Made by a program: the position numbers and the translations under genes. 64,000 bases of DNA from the NCBI GenBank assembly GCA_937995825.1, contig CALKJO010000017.1, positions 1 to 64,000 on the forward strand, written 5' to 3'. Shown here one piece after another: positions 19,300 through 30,023 of the stretch (positions are counted from its first letter, which is position 1; the number at the start of each line of letters is the position of its first letter). This DNA is from an uncultured Anaerolineae bacterium (GTDB lineage: Bacteria; Chloroflexota; Anaerolineae; Aggregatilineales; Phototrophicaceae). The notes under the pieces are model-generated. The model was not told where the DNA came from, did no database searches, and saw nothing but the letters and a program-made list of their open reading frames with translations.

Positions 19300-19317
19300 A
19301 TTCGGTCATCCTCTGCG

Positions 19318-20091
19318 CTAGCTAATGCTGGGACGCAGCGGAGTGCTTGCGCTGGTGGATGCTCGGCTGATCATGCCGAACAGTCCGATTGCGCCGACGA
19401 GCAGCGCGAACGCGCCCGCGCTCAATGCGACCAGGGTCACTTCAGGATGACGCGAGACGATTCCAGCGAACGACCAGACGATGACAGCAGCGTAAACTGC
19501 ATCGCGGTTGGCTAGCGCCACGCCGCCAGCGATCAGCCCGCCGATCACGATCATGATCGCGCCCCAGGTTTCGTAGGCGATGCCAAATCCATCCCATCCG
19601 CCGTCGATCAGGATGTAGCAGGCGTTGGCGATGGTGGCGACCGTGACCCATGCAAAGTATAAGCTGACCGGCGCGCTGACAAACCAGCGCTCGCTGCGAG
19701 TCAGGGTGACGGCGGGCGCGCGCAGCTTGAGATACATGGCGAGCAGGGCGATTAAAAGCAGCGCCATCGGGAACATGCTGATCGCAAAGGCATTCCAATG
19801 AAAGGCGATCAGCCAGGTCGAATTGCCGACGCAGCCGATCACCCACCACCAGCCGAACGAACGCACGACTGCGCTGTCACGCCGCCCTTGATAGATGGCA
19901 AAAGCGATCATGCTGAGGTAGATGATCCCCCAGATGCCAAACACATAGTTGGCGGGCAGGAAGAAGTTATTGCTGAAACGGTTGGCGATCTCGGCGCTGG
20001 TCTGATTGTTGAATGGCAGCGCTTGAGAGAGGATGTTGATGATAACTGTAGCGATAGTGGCGATGACATTGGCAGCTTGAAGCGTTTTCAT
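19318..20091 (-). CDS. TspO/MBR-related tryptophan-rich membrane protein
   Basis: 257-residue integral membrane protein with about seven hydrophobic segments. PANYVFGIWGIIYLSMIAFAIYQ and the Trp/Asn-rich helices (GWWWVIGCVGNSTWLIAF) resemble the TspO family, whose members bind porphyrins and respond to light or oxidative stress. It is longer than classical TspO (about 160 residues), as is usual in the photolyase-linked group. It overlaps the photolyase gene (ATGA), which ties it to light-damage functions. Confidence 0.75.
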   Translation of the reverse strand: MKTLQAANVIATIATVIINILSQALPFNNQTSAEIANRFSNNFFLPANYVFGIWGIIYLSMIAFAIYQGRRDSAVVRSFGWWWVIGCVGNSTWLIAFHWNAFAISMFPMALLLIALLAMYLKLRAPAVTLTRSERWFVSAPVSLYFAWVTVATIANACYILIDGGWDGFGIAYETWGAIMIVIGGLIAGGVALANRDAVYAAVIVWSFAGIVSRHPEVTLVALSAGAFALLVGAIGLFGMISRASTSASTPLRPSIS

Positions 20092-21515
20092 GAAATCTTC
20101 TCCTGTTTAACGGCTTTGAAAGCTCGAAGTGTGCGCTCGCGCGCGAAGGCATGATCGACAATGGGACGAGGATACTGAGCGGGCGGGGTCTCCATCTCCC
20201 AGGGCGCATGGATAAACTTCGTTGGCACATCCCGCAGTTCTGGCAGCCAATGGCGAATGTATGCGCCATCGGGATCGAACTTCTGCGACTGCAAGATAGG
20301 ATTGAAAATGCGAAAATACGGCTGCGCGTCTGTGCCGGTTCCAGCTGACCATTGCCAGCCGCCGTTGTTGGCGGCGGGATCACCGTCGATCAGGCGCTGC
20401 ATAAACGCCACATCCCCTTCACGCCAGTAGATCAGCAGGTCTTTGGTCAGAAAGCTGGCGACGATCATCCGGGCGCGGTTGTGCATCCAGCCGAGCGCGT
20501 TTAGCTGGCGCATGGCGGCATCAACAATCGGATAGCCGGTTTCGCCGTTCTGCCAGCGCTTCAGCTCATCCGGCGCATGGCGATACTCAACCTGTTCATA
20601 TTCAGGTCGAAAGCTGGTGTTGTGGACATGGGGAAAGTGATAGAGGATCTGCGTGTAGAATTCGCGCCATGCCAGCTCGCTGATCCAGACATCGACCGAC
20701 TCGCGCTCCGCCTCGGTAGAGGCTTCACGGCGCGCGTTCATCGCGGCATGGTATGCCTGGCGCGGTGAGATCATCCCGAAACGAAAGTAGGGCGAGAGGG
20801 CGGAGGTGGTGGGATCGTCATCTGTAAATGGGTTGATCGCCAAGCGGTCGCGCCGCTGGCTGTAGAGAAAAATACCGCGTTCAATAAAGCGTTCAAGCCG
20901 CTGACGCGCCGTTGACTCACCGGCTGCGGGCGTATCAATCGTTTCTGTCACACTGAAATCGTGAAGCGTTGGGATGCAGGGATTATCCAGTCCTTCAAGG
21001 CTGTGAAACTGTTTGTTCGGGATCACCCCGCTCTCAACAGCGGGCTTGGGCTGTTCCAGCCAGCGGCGCTTGAACAGCGTATAGACTGTGTAAGGCGCGT
21101 TCGATCCGCTAAGAATCTGCCCCGGCGGATGCAGCAGCGCATCGTCGAAGGGGTGAATTTCAACGGACAGCGATTCGCGGAGCTGATCATCGCGCCTGAC
21201 CGCGTAAGGGGAATAATCGCGGTTATAAAACAGCGCCGACGCGCCAGCGGTGTCGATCAGTTCGCGCAAAGCGGGAATCGGGCTGCCATATCGGATCAGC
21301 AGGCGCGTGCCGAACGGCTTGAGCGATTCGTCGAGGGCGCGCAGCCCGTCGAGCATGAATTTGAGGCGTGCCGTGCTGAAACGCTCACCTTTTAGCAGCG
21401 CAGGATCGAAAATGAACAGTGGGACCACCGGCTGTCCGGTTTTCAGGGCGGCGCGCAGCGCGAGATTGTCGGTCAGGCGCAGATCGCGCCGGAACCAATG
21501 AATGACAGGCGTCAT
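20088..21515 (-). CDS. phrB: class I CPD DNA photolyase
   Basis: 475-residue deoxyribodipyrimidine photolyase that repairs UV cyclobutane dimers with blue light. The N-terminal antenna domain (TPVIHWFRRDLRLTDNLAL) and the C-terminal FAD domain are both complete; FAD-binding and DNA-contact segments include ELAWREFYTQILYHFP, WQNGETGYPIVDAAMRQL, MHNRARMIVASFLTKDLLI and WQWSAGTGTDAQPYFRIFNP. Overlaps its neighbours at both ends (ATGA), with an FAD desaturase-like gene before it and the TspO-like gene after it. Confidence 0.93.
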   Translation of the reverse strand: MTPVIHWFRRDLRLTDNLALRAALKTGQPVVPLFIFDPALLKGERFSTARLKFMLDGLRALDESLKPFGTRLLIRYGSPIPALRELIDTAGASALFYNRDYSPYAVRRDDQLRESLSVEIHPFDDALLHPPGQILSGSNAPYTVYTLFKRRWLEQPKPAVESGVIPNKQFHSLEGLDNPCIPTLHDFSVTETIDTPAAGESTARQRLERFIERGIFLYSQRRDRLAINPFTDDDPTTSALSPYFRFGMISPRQAYHAAMNARREASTEAERESVDVWISELAWREFYTQILYHFPHVHNTSFRPEYEQVEYRHAPDELKRWQNGETGYPIVDAAMRQLNALGWMHNRARMIVASFLTKDLLIYWREGDVAFMQRLIDGDPAANNGGWQWSAGTGTDAQPYFRIFNPILQSQKFDPDGAYIRHWLPELRDVPTKFIHAPWEMETPPAQYPRPIVDHAFARERTLRAFKAVKQEKIS

Positions 21516-23050
21516 GGTTGAACTGCTTCCAGCGGCGTTTTGGGCTGTGAGACCCGCGCGGTTGGGCGTGGCAGATGGCGCAGCGCATCCTCAGCGACTC
21601 GCATTGCGCCGAGTGTCACCCCCGCCGTCGATTGACCAGGGAAGATCGAGTCGCCGACGAGTCGGATGTTCGAGATGCCCGTGCGCGGCGAGCGCGCCTT
21701 AAAGAGTGAGGTCTGCGGGAAGCCGCCGACCATGCCCATATGACGCCCGGTGTAGAACTGATAGGTCACCGGCGTGCCGGACATGGTCAGAGTCACTGCG
21801 CTGCTGAAGCCGGGGATAGCGCGTTCGATGTTGGTCAGGATTTTGTCCGTATATTCGGCTTTGCGCGCCTCATATGCGGCGGGGTCGCGTTTCAGAATAT
21901 CCCACCATGCCTGCACGTCGGTATGCGTGGTCACGGTGACGGCGCGGTGACCCTCCGGCGCGCGAGATGCGTCCCATTCGGGCGAGAGCGAGATGAAGAT
22001 GCTGCGCGTCTCGCCGAGCGCGCCGCGCATCTCGGAGATGACCTGATGATGATCGGCGAAATTGGGCGGCAGGCGATCAGCGCGGACGCCGAGATGCAGG
22101 CAGAATGCCCCCCATCCATAGCGGCGGGTCTGGGTTTCGCGCCGGAGCGCGGCAGGGCTGTCTTCGCCGAGCAGATCATCCAGCGACCAGGGCGTGAGGT
22201 TGGCGATCACAAAATCGGCATGCATGCGTGTGGACTTGCTGCCGCGAATGCCGTGTTCAACGTGGACGGCGATGGCGCGCTCGCCCTTGACTTCAATCGA
22301 CGCGGCGCGGTGGCGATACAGCACAGTCCCGCCCCATGCCTCGACCGACTCCGCGAGCTGTTCCGCAATGCCGCCGATCCCGCCCTGCGCGTGATATACG
22401 CCTTGGCGCGCTAGATCGAGTGCGGTTGCGCTGTAGAGGGCATTTGCGCCGCGCGAAGTCGTCTGCGCCGAGATCAGAAGCTGTCCATCGATGAGGCGGA
22501 CGAACGCCTCATCCTCCGCCAAACCGCGCAGCGCTAGCCATTGATAGGTTGACAGAAACGCGAACGGGATCATGCGCAGGTCACGCGGCAGATTGCGAAT
22601 GCCGACCTTCACGATTTGCATGATCTCAGCAGTATTTGTTGGCGGGAAGGGGAGTCCTTGTGCCGAAAGCGACCAGCCCAAGTCTGCAAGCACTGACTGC
22701 TCATCCCAGAAGAACGCGCTGAGCGGGAACTGAGCGATCACGTCAGCGTTATCGCGGGTGAAAGTGACGGCGCGGTCGGGCAGATGCACCTGCCACGCTG
22801 GATCGCTGGTGTGGACGCGCCAGTCGATGCCCAGTTTTTTGCCCACCAGGTAGTGCGGCCCGTTCGGCTGAAAGCCGCCGGCAACCGTTGCCCCGGCATC
22901 AAAGCGATAGCCCTTGTGAAAAAATGTCCCTGCACAGCCACCCGGATAGGTCTGCGACTCTAGGACAGTGACTTCATGACCTGCCTGCGCAAGCAGCGCC
23001 GCCGCAGTCAGTCCGCCGACGCCCGCGCCGATCACAATAATTGTCGCCAT
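21512..23050 (-). CDS. phytoene desaturase-superfamily FAD oxidoreductase
   Basis: 512-residue flavoprotein of the CrtI/CrtO/carotenoid isomerase superfamily. The N-terminal dinucleotide fold IIVIGAGVGGLTAAALLAQAGHEVTVLE plus YPGGCAGTF, and the C-terminal RLVGDSIFPGQSTAGVTLGA motif are diagnostic. Its exact reaction is open: desaturase, isomerase and saturase members share these motifs. Position between an SRPBCC gene (4 bases) and photolyase (4-base overlap) points to pigment or photoprotection. Confidence 0.82.
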   Translation of the reverse strand: MATIIVIGAGVGGLTAAALLAQAGHEVTVLESQTYPGGCAGTFFHKGYRFDAGATVAGGFQPNGPHYLVGKKLGIDWRVHTSDPAWQVHLPDRAVTFTRDNADVIAQFPLSAFFWDEQSVLADLGWSLSAQGLPFPPTNTAEIMQIVKVGIRNLPRDLRMIPFAFLSTYQWLALRGLAEDEAFVRLIDGQLLISAQTTSRGANALYSATALDLARQGVYHAQGGIGGIAEQLAESVEAWGGTVLYRHRAASIEVKGERAIAVHVEHGIRGSKSTRMHADFVIANLTPWSLDDLLGEDSPAALRRETQTRRYGWGAFCLHLGVRADRLPPNFADHHQVISEMRGALGETRSIFISLSPEWDASRAPEGHRAVTVTTHTDVQAWWDILKRDPAAYEARKAEYTDKILTNIERAIPGFSSAVTLTMSGTPVTYQFYTGRHMGMVGGFPQTSLFKARSPRTGISNIRLVGDSIFPGQSTAGVTLGAMRVAEDALRHLPRPTARVSQPKTPLEAVQP

Positions 23051-23054
23051 AATT

Positions 23055-23540
23055 TTACGCCGTCTGCCGCGCCGGATATCTGCCGATCACCATCCGCGTT
23101 CGCAGATGGCGGTAGAAGAACAGGAAGCGCAGCGGCAGCCCATCGAAAAACAGGCGCGTGAACAGCCCAGCCAGCCCGTCCTTATGGGCGATCTCAATCC
23201 GGTCGGTGATTTCGACGTAACCGGGCTTATCCGGCAGATCGCGGGCGATATGCTCATGCACCCACACCGCAGCCGGACCCGACACCATCCGGTCGATGAA
23301 CGAGGTCGGGATCGGACCCGGCTCATGGCGCGATGTCCACTTGAAGGGGATGAAGGTGAACCACAGGGTGAATTCGATCTCCCCTTGGTCAATGGCAGTG
23401 CGGCGGTCGTCGCGAATCTGGAAGAAGATCGGCGGCGGCGTCAGGATCACCGGCGCTTTGGGATCGGCGTAAAATGCCATGACCTGCGCGGCAGTGCCGG
23501 GGATGGTCATGCTGAATTCGACAGTTTTGCTTTGGGACAT
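23055..23540 (-). CDS. SRPBCC (START/Bet v1-like) ligand-binding protein
   Basis: 161-residue single-domain SRPBCC protein with a hydrophobic ligand cavity. The pattern SKTVEFSMTIPGTAAQVMAFYADP, RHEPGPIPTSFIDRMVSGPAAVWVHEH and DRIEIAHKDGLAGLFTRLFFDGLPLRFLFFYRH matches the group of cyclase/dehydrase-like proteins found beside photolyases. Start at ATG 23540 is preferred; a TTG at 23567 with AGGA in front would add nine residues. First gene of the SRPBCC-desaturase-photolyase-TspO series, 105 bases after the acetyl-CoA synthetase stop. Confidence 0.75.
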   Translation of the reverse strand: MSQSKTVEFSMTIPGTAAQVMAFYADPKAPVILTPPPIFFQIRDDRRTAIDQGEIEFTLWFTFIPFKWTSRHEPGPIPTSFIDRMVSGPAAVWVHEHIARDLPDKPGYVEITDRIEIAHKDGLAGLFTRLFFDGLPLRFLFFYRHLRTRMVIGRYPARQTA

Positions 23541-23645
23541 GAATGAACAAGCCGTTCGCTGAGACAATCAGTTATCCTGAATGTACCGCGCTCGGCTTAT
23601 CCGAAGCTCATCAATCGGTGAGAGAGCGATGAAAAACAGCGAACT

Positions 23646-25553
<1,908 letters not shown>

Positions 25554-25597
25554 GACCACTCCCCAAAAAAGCAGTTCAATTTAAAGTAGGCTTCATC

Positions 25598-25603
25598 ATT
25601 ATA
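25598..25603 (-). promoter_or_regulatory. -10 box upstream of acsA
   Basis: TATAAT on the minus strand, 45 bases before the acsA start. The -35 is poor (TTGTAC with a 19-base spacer), and a T-rich tract lies between. Confidence 0.4.
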
Positions 25604-25677
25604 CTCATGAAAAAAAAGTTTCGTACAACATGCAATCGGGATGATAGGGGTCATCATGTTTCTTTCATAATTCCCGC

Positions 25678-25683
25678 TACAAT
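25678..25683 (+). promoter_or_regulatory. -10 box upstream of pfkA
   Basis: TACAAT 37 bases before the pfkA start codon, in the 166-base gap between divergent acsA and pfkA. No convincing -35 at 16-18 bases. Confidence 0.35.
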
Positions 25684-25719
25684 CAGCATGTGTCGGAGTT
25701 TTGAAAAGAGGTTCACTGC

Positions 25720-26691
25720 ATGAAGACGATAGCGGTTGTCACCAGCGGTGGCGACGCGCCTGGGATGAACGCGGCGATTCGCGCTGTGGTGCGCACGGGG
25801 CTGCATCGCGGCTGCGATGTGTTCGGCGTGCGCTGGGGGTATCATGGCTTGGTGTTCGATGAGATGCAGCTGATGGGGCTGCGCGAGGTCGGCGGGATCA
25901 TTCAGCAGGGGGGGACGGTGCTGGGAAGCGCGCGCTGCTCTGAATTTCGCACGCCTGAAGGGCGTCAGCAGGCGCTTGACAACCTAAGCCGGCGCGGCAT
26001 CGAAGGCGTCATTGTAATTGGTGGCAACGGATCGCAGGCGGGGGCGCAAGCGCTCTATGAACTGGGTGTGCCAGTCGTTGGCGTCGCTTCCACGATTGAC
26101 AACGATCTGGTTGGTTCGGACATCACGATTGGCGTCGATACTGCACTGAATGTCGCTTTGGAGGCTTGTGATCGTCTGAAGGTGACCGCGTCGTCGCACA
26201 AGCGCGCGTTCATGGTCGAGGTCATGGGGCGCGACTGCGGGTATCTGGCGCTGATGACAGCGCTGGCAGCGGGCGCGGAGGCGGTCGTCATTCCTGAAGC
26301 GGAGAAGACGCCTGAAGAAGTCGCGGAGGTGCTGCGGCGTTCATATCAGCGAGGCAAGACGAATGGGCTGATCGTCGTGGCTGAGGGCGCAAAAAACAAC
26401 GCCGAAAAGCTTGATGCGTGGTTCAAAGCGAACGCGCCGCAGTTGGGCTACGAACTGCGCACGACCAAGCTCGGTCATGTGCAGCGCGGCGGCGCGCCGG
26501 GCGCGTATGATCGTCTGCTGGCAACTCGGCTTGCATCAACGGCGGTAGAGTACCTGTGTGAAGGCAGACACGGCGTTGTAGTCGGCACGATCAAGGGCGA
26601 GATCACAGGTACGCCGTACAGTGAGGTCGTTGGCAAGCATAAGTCACCTGATCTGCGCCTGCTCAAACTCGCCGATATTCTGGCTCAGTGA
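25720..26691 (+). CDS. pfkA: 6-phosphofructokinase
   Basis: 323-residue PfkA-type kinase making fructose 1,6-bisphosphate. TSGGDAPGMNAAIR opens the protein, the catalytic TIDND motif places the base at Asp127, and MEVMGR-type substrate binding reads VEVMGRDCGY. The nucleotide site is GGNGS at 101-105: Gly104, which marks ATP rather than PPi use, is kept, but the usual Asp103 that helps bind Mg is Asn. Length equals E. coli PfkA. Start fixed by AGAGG nine bases upstream. It faces the oxidative pentose phosphate genes. Confidence 0.93.
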   Translation: MKTIAVVTSGGDAPGMNAAIRAVVRTGLHRGCDVFGVRWGYHGLVFDEMQLMGLREVGGIIQQGGTVLGSARCSEFRTPEGRQQALDNLSRRGIEGVIVIGGNGSQAGAQALYELGVPVVGVASTIDNDLVGSDITIGVDTALNVALEACDRLKVTASSHKRAFMVEVMGRDCGYLALMTALAAGAEAVVIPEAEKTPEEVAEVLRRSYQRGKTNGLIVVAEGAKNNAEKLDAWFKANAPQLGYELRTTKLGHVQRGGAPGAYDRLLATRLASTAVEYLCEGRHGVVVGTIKGEITGTPYSEVVGKHKSPDLRLLKLADILAQ

Positions 26692-26697
26692 GGCTTG

Positions 26698-26734
26698 TGC
26701 CTGTGCCACACGATAGACGTTCATGGCACAGGCA
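26698..26734. terminator. hairpin between convergent pfkA and pgl
   Basis: TGCCTGTGCCA (26698-26708) and TGGCACAGGCA (26724-26734) form a perfect 11-base-pair stem with a 15-base loop, six bases after the pfkA stop and 12 bases from the pgl stop. No U-tract follows on either strand, so a role as a bidirectional transcript end is only likely. Confidence 0.5.
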
Positions 26735-26746
26735 GGAAGGTGCAGA

Positions 26747-27502
26747 TCAGCTCTCGGACGGTCGAATAAGCGCGGCGGCGGCATTGTCAAGCATCCAGAT
26801 TATGTTCCCATCTGTGGGCTTGACGATCTGCGCGGGGATGACATCTGGCTGATACGGCGCTGTCAGCACTTTCTGCACTGCTTCCGCTTTTTCACTACCG
26901 CTGACCAGAAACAGGATCGTCTTGGCTGCATTGATAGCAGGAGGCGTGAGCGTAATGCGCCAGGCATCGATTCGGTCGATGCGCTGTGCGGCTGTCCAGC
27001 GCTGCGTCTCGCGAATCGCCGGCGTGCCAGGGAACAAGGAGGCCGTGTGACCATCTGCGCCGAGACCTAGAATTAGCAAATCGAAGCGCGCGCGCGCAAT
27101 CCCCAGCCTGCTCTCAAAATAGTCGCGCAGTTCGCGTTCATACCGAGCCGCCGCCGTTTGCGGATCGATCTCGCCCTGAATCCGGTGAATGCGTGTTGCC
27201 GGAATGTCCACCAAATCGAGCAGGGCGGTTTTTGCCATATGATAGTTGCTATCCGGATGCGTGGGCGGGACGCACCGTTCATCACCCCAGAAGATGTGGA
27301 CGTTGTTCCAGTCGATGATGCGCTTGTAGCGCGAGTCGGTCAGCAGCTCATAGGTGAGGCGAGGGGTGGTTCCGCCTGCCAGACCGAGAATGAACCGTCC
27401 TGTTTGCGAGAGCGCGCGTTCTGCGAGGTCAGCGATGCGATCTGCGGCGGACTGCGCGAGCTGCGCGGGACTGAAGTAGATAAGGAGTTTATTGCCGTTC
27501 AT
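26747..27502 (-). CDS. pgl: 6-phosphogluconolactonase
   Basis: 251-residue DevB-type lactonase hydrolysing 6-phosphogluconolactone, second step of the oxidative pentose phosphate pathway. FILGLAGGTTPRLTYELL, IFWGDERCVPPTHPDSNYHMA and LILGLGADGHTASLFPGTPA are the glucosamine-6-phosphate isomerase/PGL family motifs, with the His of GADGHTAS in the active site. Starts 12 bases after the zwf stop, third gene of gnd-zwf-pgl. Confidence 0.93.
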   Translation of the reverse strand: MNGNKLLIYFSPAQLAQSAADRIADLAERALSQTGRFILGLAGGTTPRLTYELLTDSRYKRIIDWNNVHIFWGDERCVPPTHPDSNYHMAKTALLDLVDIPATRIHRIQGEIDPQTAAARYERELRDYFESRLGIARARFDLLILGLGADGHTASLFPGTPAIRETQRWTAAQRIDRIDAWRITLTPPAINAAKTILFLVSGSEKAEAVQKVLTAPYQPDVIPAQIVKPTDGNIIWMLDNAAAALIRPSES

Positions 27503-27514
27503 GGTCGTTTCCCG

Positions 27515-28957
27515 TTAGTTGCCGCAGTTCAGCCGCCACACCCGCCCATCGTCCGCTAGAAGCAGGTCGGCTTCGTTCGGTCCCCATGTTCCAGGTCGAT
27601 ACGTGACGAGCGCCGGCGCTTGCGGAGTCGCCCATCCAGCGAGAATGTGATCGATCAGCCGCCAGGAGAGGGCGATCTCATCCTCGCGTGTGAAAAGCGC
27701 CGCATCACCGAGGAGCGCATCGAGCAGCAGGCGCTCATAGGCTTCGGGCAGCGGCTCACCGTTGAAAGAATTCGCGTAGTCAAACTCCAAGCTGACCGAC
27801 TGGACTTCGCTTGCTGAACCCGGCTTTTTCACACTGAACGTCAGACAGACACCCTCGTTCGGCTGAATGCAAAGGGAAAGGACGTTGGGCTGGAGCTTCT
27901 GACCGCGCTCGAGATTGAAAAATAAATGTGGCGGACGCCGAAACTGGACAGAAATCTCGCTGGTCTTCGCGTGCAGCGCTTTACCGGAGCGCAGATAGAA
28001 CGGCACGTCCTGCCAGCGCCAGTTGTCGATATACAGTTTTAGGGCGGCGTAAGTCGGTGTTTGCGATGCTGGTGAGACGCCGCTGCTCGCTGTGTATCCC
28101 TCATACTGCGCGCGGACAGTGTTGGCAATATTAACCGGTCTGATTGCGCTCAGGACTTTCACCTTTTCGTTGCGCATCACATCGGCGTCGAACGAATTGG
28201 GCGGCTCCATCGCGACCAACGCGAGGAGCTGAAGCAGATGATTCTGGAACATATCGCGCAGCACGCCCGAATGATCATAGTAGCCGCCGCGATGCCCGAC
28301 ATCCACGCTCTCAGCAACTGTGATCTGAACATTGTCGATATAGTTGCGATTCCAGATCGGCTCGAAGATGGCATTGGCAAAGCGGAAAAACAGCAGGTTC
28401 TGAACCGTCTCTTTGCCTAGATAGTGATCAATCCGATAAACCTGATTTTCCCTGAAGCTGCTGTGTACCACTTTGTTAAGCGCACTAGCAGACGCCAGAT
28501 CGTAGCCAAACGGTTTTTCAATGACTGCGCGCCGCCAGCCCTTATCTTCAATAGTCATGCCGCGCACGTGGAGGTTGATCATCACATCATCAAAGAATTC
28601 AGGCGATGTGGCGAGGTAATACAGCCGATTTGCGCTTCCACCCTCGATGTTCTCAAGAAACGTTGCTAGCGCCTGATAATCGTCAGTGCTGTTCAGATCG
28701 CCGCGCACATACCAGATCGCCTGTGAGAAGTGCGCCCATGCTTCCAGGTCAAATTTTGCGGCATGTTCTTGAGCGCTCGTTAGCAGAAGCTGACGAAACT
28801 GCTCATGACTGTATGGTCGGCGCGCAAAGCCAACCATAATCGTCTTTTCAGGGAGCTTGCCGCGCTGATACAGGCTGAACAGCGCCGGTATCAGCTTGCG
28901 ATGGGTTAGATCGCCGGACGCCCCGAAAATGACGATGCTGGTTGCCAGCGGAGTCAT
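27515..28957 (-). CDS. zwf: glucose-6-phosphate 1-dehydrogenase
   Basis: 480-residue enzyme oxidising glucose 6-phosphate to 6-phosphogluconolactone. The coenzyme motif is [16 protein letters not shown] (residues 11-26) and the substrate motif [15 protein letters not shown] contains the catalytic HYLGKE core. Length is normal. Its start codon overlaps the gnd stop in an ATGA, so the two dehydrogenases are co-translated. Confidence 0.95.
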   Translation of the reverse strand: MTPLATSIVIFGASGDLTHRKLIPALFSLYQRGKLPEKTIMVGFARRPYSHEQFRQLLLTSAQEHAAKFDLEAWAHFSQAIWYVRGDLNSTDDYQALATFLENIEGGSANRLYYLATSPEFFDDVMINLHVRGMTIEDKGWRRAVIEKPFGYDLASASALNKVVHSSFRENQVYRIDHYLGKETVQNLLFFRFANAIFEPIWNRNYIDNVQITVAESVDVGHRGGYYDHSGVLRDMFQNHLLQLLALVAMEPPNSFDADVMRNEKVKVLSAIRPVNIANTVRAQYEGYTASSGVSPASQTPTYAALKLYIDNWRWQDVPFYLRSGKALHAKTSEISVQFRRPPHLFFNLERGQKLQPNVLSLCIQPNEGVCLTFSVKKPGSASEVQSVSLEFDYANSFNGEPLPEAYERLLLDALLGDAALFTREDEIALSWRLIDHILAGWATPQAPALVTYRPGTWGPNEADLLLADDGRVWRLNCGN

Positions 28958-29865
28958 CGTTCATCCTTTTTCACCGGATGTCCGCCGAACTGATGGCGCA
29001 TCGCTGCGAGCAGGCGCGCCCCGTAGCTGTCCTCCTGGCGGCTGACGAAGCGCATCATCAGCGACAGCGTGATCACCGGCGCGGGAATGTCCTGATCGAT
29101 GGCTTCAGCCACCGTCCAGCGACCCTCACCGCTGTCCGCGACCCAGGGCGCAATCTCGCTGAGATCGGCGTCCACTGCGAGAGCGTGCGCGGTCAGGTCG
29201 AGCAGCCATGAGCGGACAACGCTGCCATAACGCCAGATTTCCGCGATCTGATGCAAGTCCATCTTGAATTCGGATTTGCGCTTCATGATCTCAAAGCCTT
29301 CAGCGAACGCCTGCATCATGCCGTATTCAATGCCGTTATGCACCATTTTGACGAAGTGACCTGCGCCGCTCGGTCCGACATGCCCCCAGCCTTTGTCCGG
29401 CGCAGGGGCGAGCGTCTCAAAGATTGGACGGAGACGCTCAACTGGTTCCTTTTCGCCGCCGATCATCAGGCTGTAGCCTTCGCTGACACCCCAGATGCCG
29501 CCGCTGGTTCCACAGTCCACATAATGCAGATGGTGCTGCGCGACATGCTGGGCGCGGCGGATGGTGTCACGGTAGTTGCTGTTGCCGCCGTCAATGATTG
29601 TGTCACCAGCGGACAGCAGACCGATCAGCGTTTCGATCATCTCTTCGGTTGGCGCGCCGGCGGGGAGCATCATCCAGACGGCACGCGGCGCATCCAGTTT
29701 GACGACCAAATCCACAACGGACTCCGCGCCGATCGCGCCTGCCTCAACTGCAACCCGAACCGGCTCAGGGCTGCGATTGAAGACAACAGTCTGATGACCG
29801 CCTTTGAGGAGGCGCTGATTCATGTTCGCGCCCATCTTGCCAAGCCCGATCAATCCTAACTGCAT
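28954..29865 (-). CDS. gndA: 6-phosphogluconate dehydrogenase, decarboxylating, short form
   Basis: 303-residue NAD(P)-dependent enzyme giving ribulose 5-phosphate and CO2. [18 protein letters not shown] is the Rossmann motif, with NRSP following the second strand; active-site segments are [20 protein letters not shown] and [19 protein letters not shown] (catalytic Lys). At about 300 residues it is the short GndA/YqeC type rather than the 470-residue form, often NAD-preferring. AAGGAG lies seven bases upstream of the start. First gene of the pentose phosphate operon. Confidence 0.93.
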   Translation of the reverse strand: MQLGLIGLGKMGANMNQRLLKGGHQTVVFNRSPEPVRVAVEAGAIGAESVVDLVVKLDAPRAVWMMLPAGAPTEEMIETLIGLLSAGDTIIDGGNSNYRDTIRRAQHVAQHHLHYVDCGTSGGIWGVSEGYSLMIGGEKEPVERLRPIFETLAPAPDKGWGHVGPSGAGHFVKMVHNGIEYGMMQAFAEGFEIMKRKSEFKMDLHQIAEIWRYGSVVRSWLLDLTAHALAVDADLSEIAPWVADSGEGRWTVAEAIDQDIPAPVITLSLMMRFVSRQEDSYGARLLAAMRHQFGGHPVKKDER

Positions 29866-29896
29866 GGTCGCACTCCTTGTGTGAGGTATTTTGATG

Positions 29897-29924
29897 ATTG
29901 TAACGCACGTCTGATATTTGACAG
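29897..29924 (-). promoter_or_regulatory. promoter of gnd-zwf-pgl
   Basis: On the minus strand CTGTCA (29919-29924) and TACAAT (29897-29902) are separated by 16 bases and end 32 bases before the gnd start codon. Confidence 0.5.
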
Positions 29925-30023
29925 GATGAAAAGGCGAAATCTCACACTGCTCGTTCGCTCTTTGTGTTGGAATATGGCAGAATCACTCGCGTAGTGTCAC
30001 TCGAAGAAGAAGGGTCTAAAAAC

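Noticed and set aside
25641-25665. GATGA/TCATC partial inverted repeat between acsA and pfkA
   Set aside because: Five-base arms only; too weak to call an operator.
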